DNA of 13,028 nucleotides from Beijerinckiaceae bacterium (GTDB lineage Bacteria > Pseudomonadota > Alphaproteobacteria > Rhizobiales > Beijerinckiaceae): assembly GCA_022702195.1 (NCBI GenBank), contig JAKONB010000208.1, positions 1 to 13,028 of the forward strand, read 5' to 3'. Below, in pieces: positions 12,283 to 13,028 of the stretch. The first letter of the stretch is position 1, and each line of letters begins with the position of its first letter. A program made the position numbers and the translations under genes. The notes under the pieces were generated by a model. It was given only the letters and a program-made list of their open reading frames with translations, was not told the origin of the DNA and searched no databases.

Positions 12283-13028
12283 TCAGGCGCCCTGACGGTG
12301 CTCGAAGGCGCCGAACCGCGCCTCGATCACCTGGGCGACGCGATCCACCATCACCTCGACCGGAACGTCGGACGTGTCGACGACGGCCGGGGCCCGGGCG
12401 TAGAGCGGCTCGCGGCTGGCGAGCACGGCCCGTAATTCCTGCATCGCGGAGGGGTGATCGCCCGTGGTGGCGAGTTCGCCCTGGTCGCGGACCCGCTGCA
12501 TGTGTTCCTCCGGCCGGGCCTTCAGCCAGATCGTGAAGAAGGCCTGGAGCAGCAGGTCGTAGGTCAGCGGCTCGGCCACGATGCCGCCGCTGGTGGCCAG
12601 GATCAGCGGACCCGGATGCTCGGTGAGGCGGCGCAGGGCCGCCTGCTCCAGGCGGCGGTAGCCCTCCTGGCCGTAGATCGCGAAGATCTCCTTCACCGAC
12701 AGGGCGTTCTCGCGCTCGATCTCGGCGTTCAGCTCGACGAAGGTCCAGCCGAGGCGCTCGGCCACCCGGCGCCCGAGGGTCGATTTGCCGGCCCCGCGCA
12801 GGCCGATCACGGCGACCCGGGGCTGCGGCGTCTCACCCCCGGCGGGGGCCTGACCCGACAGGATGCCCTTGGCCAGGGCGATCTGCTCGCTCGAGGCCTG
12901 GCCGAGGAGATCGCGGACCACGTGCCAGTCCGGCGTGGTGTCCTGGCCGGCGATGAGGTCGTCGAGGCGCACGCCCATGGCGTTGGCGACCCGGCGCAGG
13001 AGGATGATCGAGACGTTGCCCTGCCCGC
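12283..13028 (-). CDS. BoxR/BzdR-type regulator: XRE HTH plus shikimate-kinase-like domain, 5' part missing
   Basis: The frame is open through the right edge, so the true N-terminus lies outside. The ATG at 12978 is internal. The first visible residues, GQGNVSIILLRRVANAMGVRLDDLI, are the end of an XRE-type helix-turn-helix. After a linker comes a P-loop domain with Walker A GLRGAGKS, a shikimate-kinase-like LNAEIERENALSVKEIFAIYG, a TSGGIVAEPLTYDLLL segment and a C-terminal part with AMQELRAVLASREPLY. This fusion is the architecture of BzdR and BoxR, repressors of benzoate catabolism in which the kinase-like domain senses benzoyl-CoA rather than phosphorylating shikimate. Alphaproteobacterial members also occur away from benzoate genes, so the ligand here is uncertain. 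The neighbour cysE lies 215 nt downstream. Confidence 0.85.
   Translation of the reverse strand, partial: GQGNVSIILLRRVANAMGVRLDDLIAGQDTTPDWHVVRDLLGQASSEQIALAKGILSGQAPAGGETPQPRVAVIGLRGAGKSTLGRRVAERLGWTFVELNAEIERENALSVKEIFAIYGQEGYRRLEQAALRRLTEHPGPLILATSGGIVAEPLTYDLLLQAFFTIWLKARPEEHMQRVRDQGELATTGDHPSAMQELRAVLASREPLYARAPAVVDTSDVPVEVMVDRVAQVIEARFGAFEHRQGA

Overview
The window is about 13 kb of high-GC chromosomal DNA. Gene content and order (IscU-like scaffold/folE/hisI, a PAS_5-like protein, transglutaminase-like cysteine proteases, cysE next to a DUF3126-like gene, an HTH-shikimate-kinase regulator, and TTAA-N7-TTAA boxes) point to an alphaproteobacterium of the order Hyphomicrobiales, most likely Methylobacterium or a close relative. 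This is inferred from protein families; there is no rRNA here to confirm it. I see no tRNA, rRNA, CRISPR array or insertion sequence.

Layout. 1-630: 3' end of a 2-hydroxycarboxylate (CitS-type) transporter. 729-1630: a two-gene cassette that looks less GC-rich than its surroundings: an unrecognised 147-aa protein, then a HEPN-like gene broken by a one-base frameshift. 1666-2444 (minus): yidD and an IscU/NifU-type scaffold gene, 5 nt apart. 2746-5043 (plus): folE, hisI and a patatin-like phospholipase, closely spaced and probably one operon. 5208-6582 (minus): a CBS-pair protein and a rhomboid protease. 7063-10257 (plus): a PAS_5-like protein, a tandem-PilZ protein and two paralogous LapG-like periplasmic cysteine proteases. 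10284-10613 (minus): a small membrane protein. 10814-13028 (minus): a DUF3126-like protein, the serine acetyltransferase cysE, and most of a BoxR/BzdR-type HTH-shikimate-kinase regulator that runs off the right edge.

How the genes may work together. The left-centre is housekeeping metabolism: Fe-S assembly, folate/pterin synthesis, histidine synthesis and phospholipid hydrolysis. cysE supplies O-acetylserine for cysteine synthesis. The most suggestive stretch is 6900-10260. The PAS_5-like gene and the second LapG-like protease each have a perfect TTAA-N7-TTAA sequence upstream, which is the full-length recognition sequence of the cell-cycle regulator CtrA. Between them lies a PilZ protein, a predicted c-di-GMP receptor. 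LapG-type proteases cut surface adhesins under c-di-GMP control in other bacteria. I infer a cell-cycle-timed, c-di-GMP-linked surface-adhesion module. No adhesin or LapD-type partner gene lies in the window.

The second candidate for something undescribed is the HEPN-like cassette at 729-1630: an acidic partner of unknown family followed by a protein with the HEPN ribonuclease motif RNxxxH, inactivated or recoded by a frameshift.
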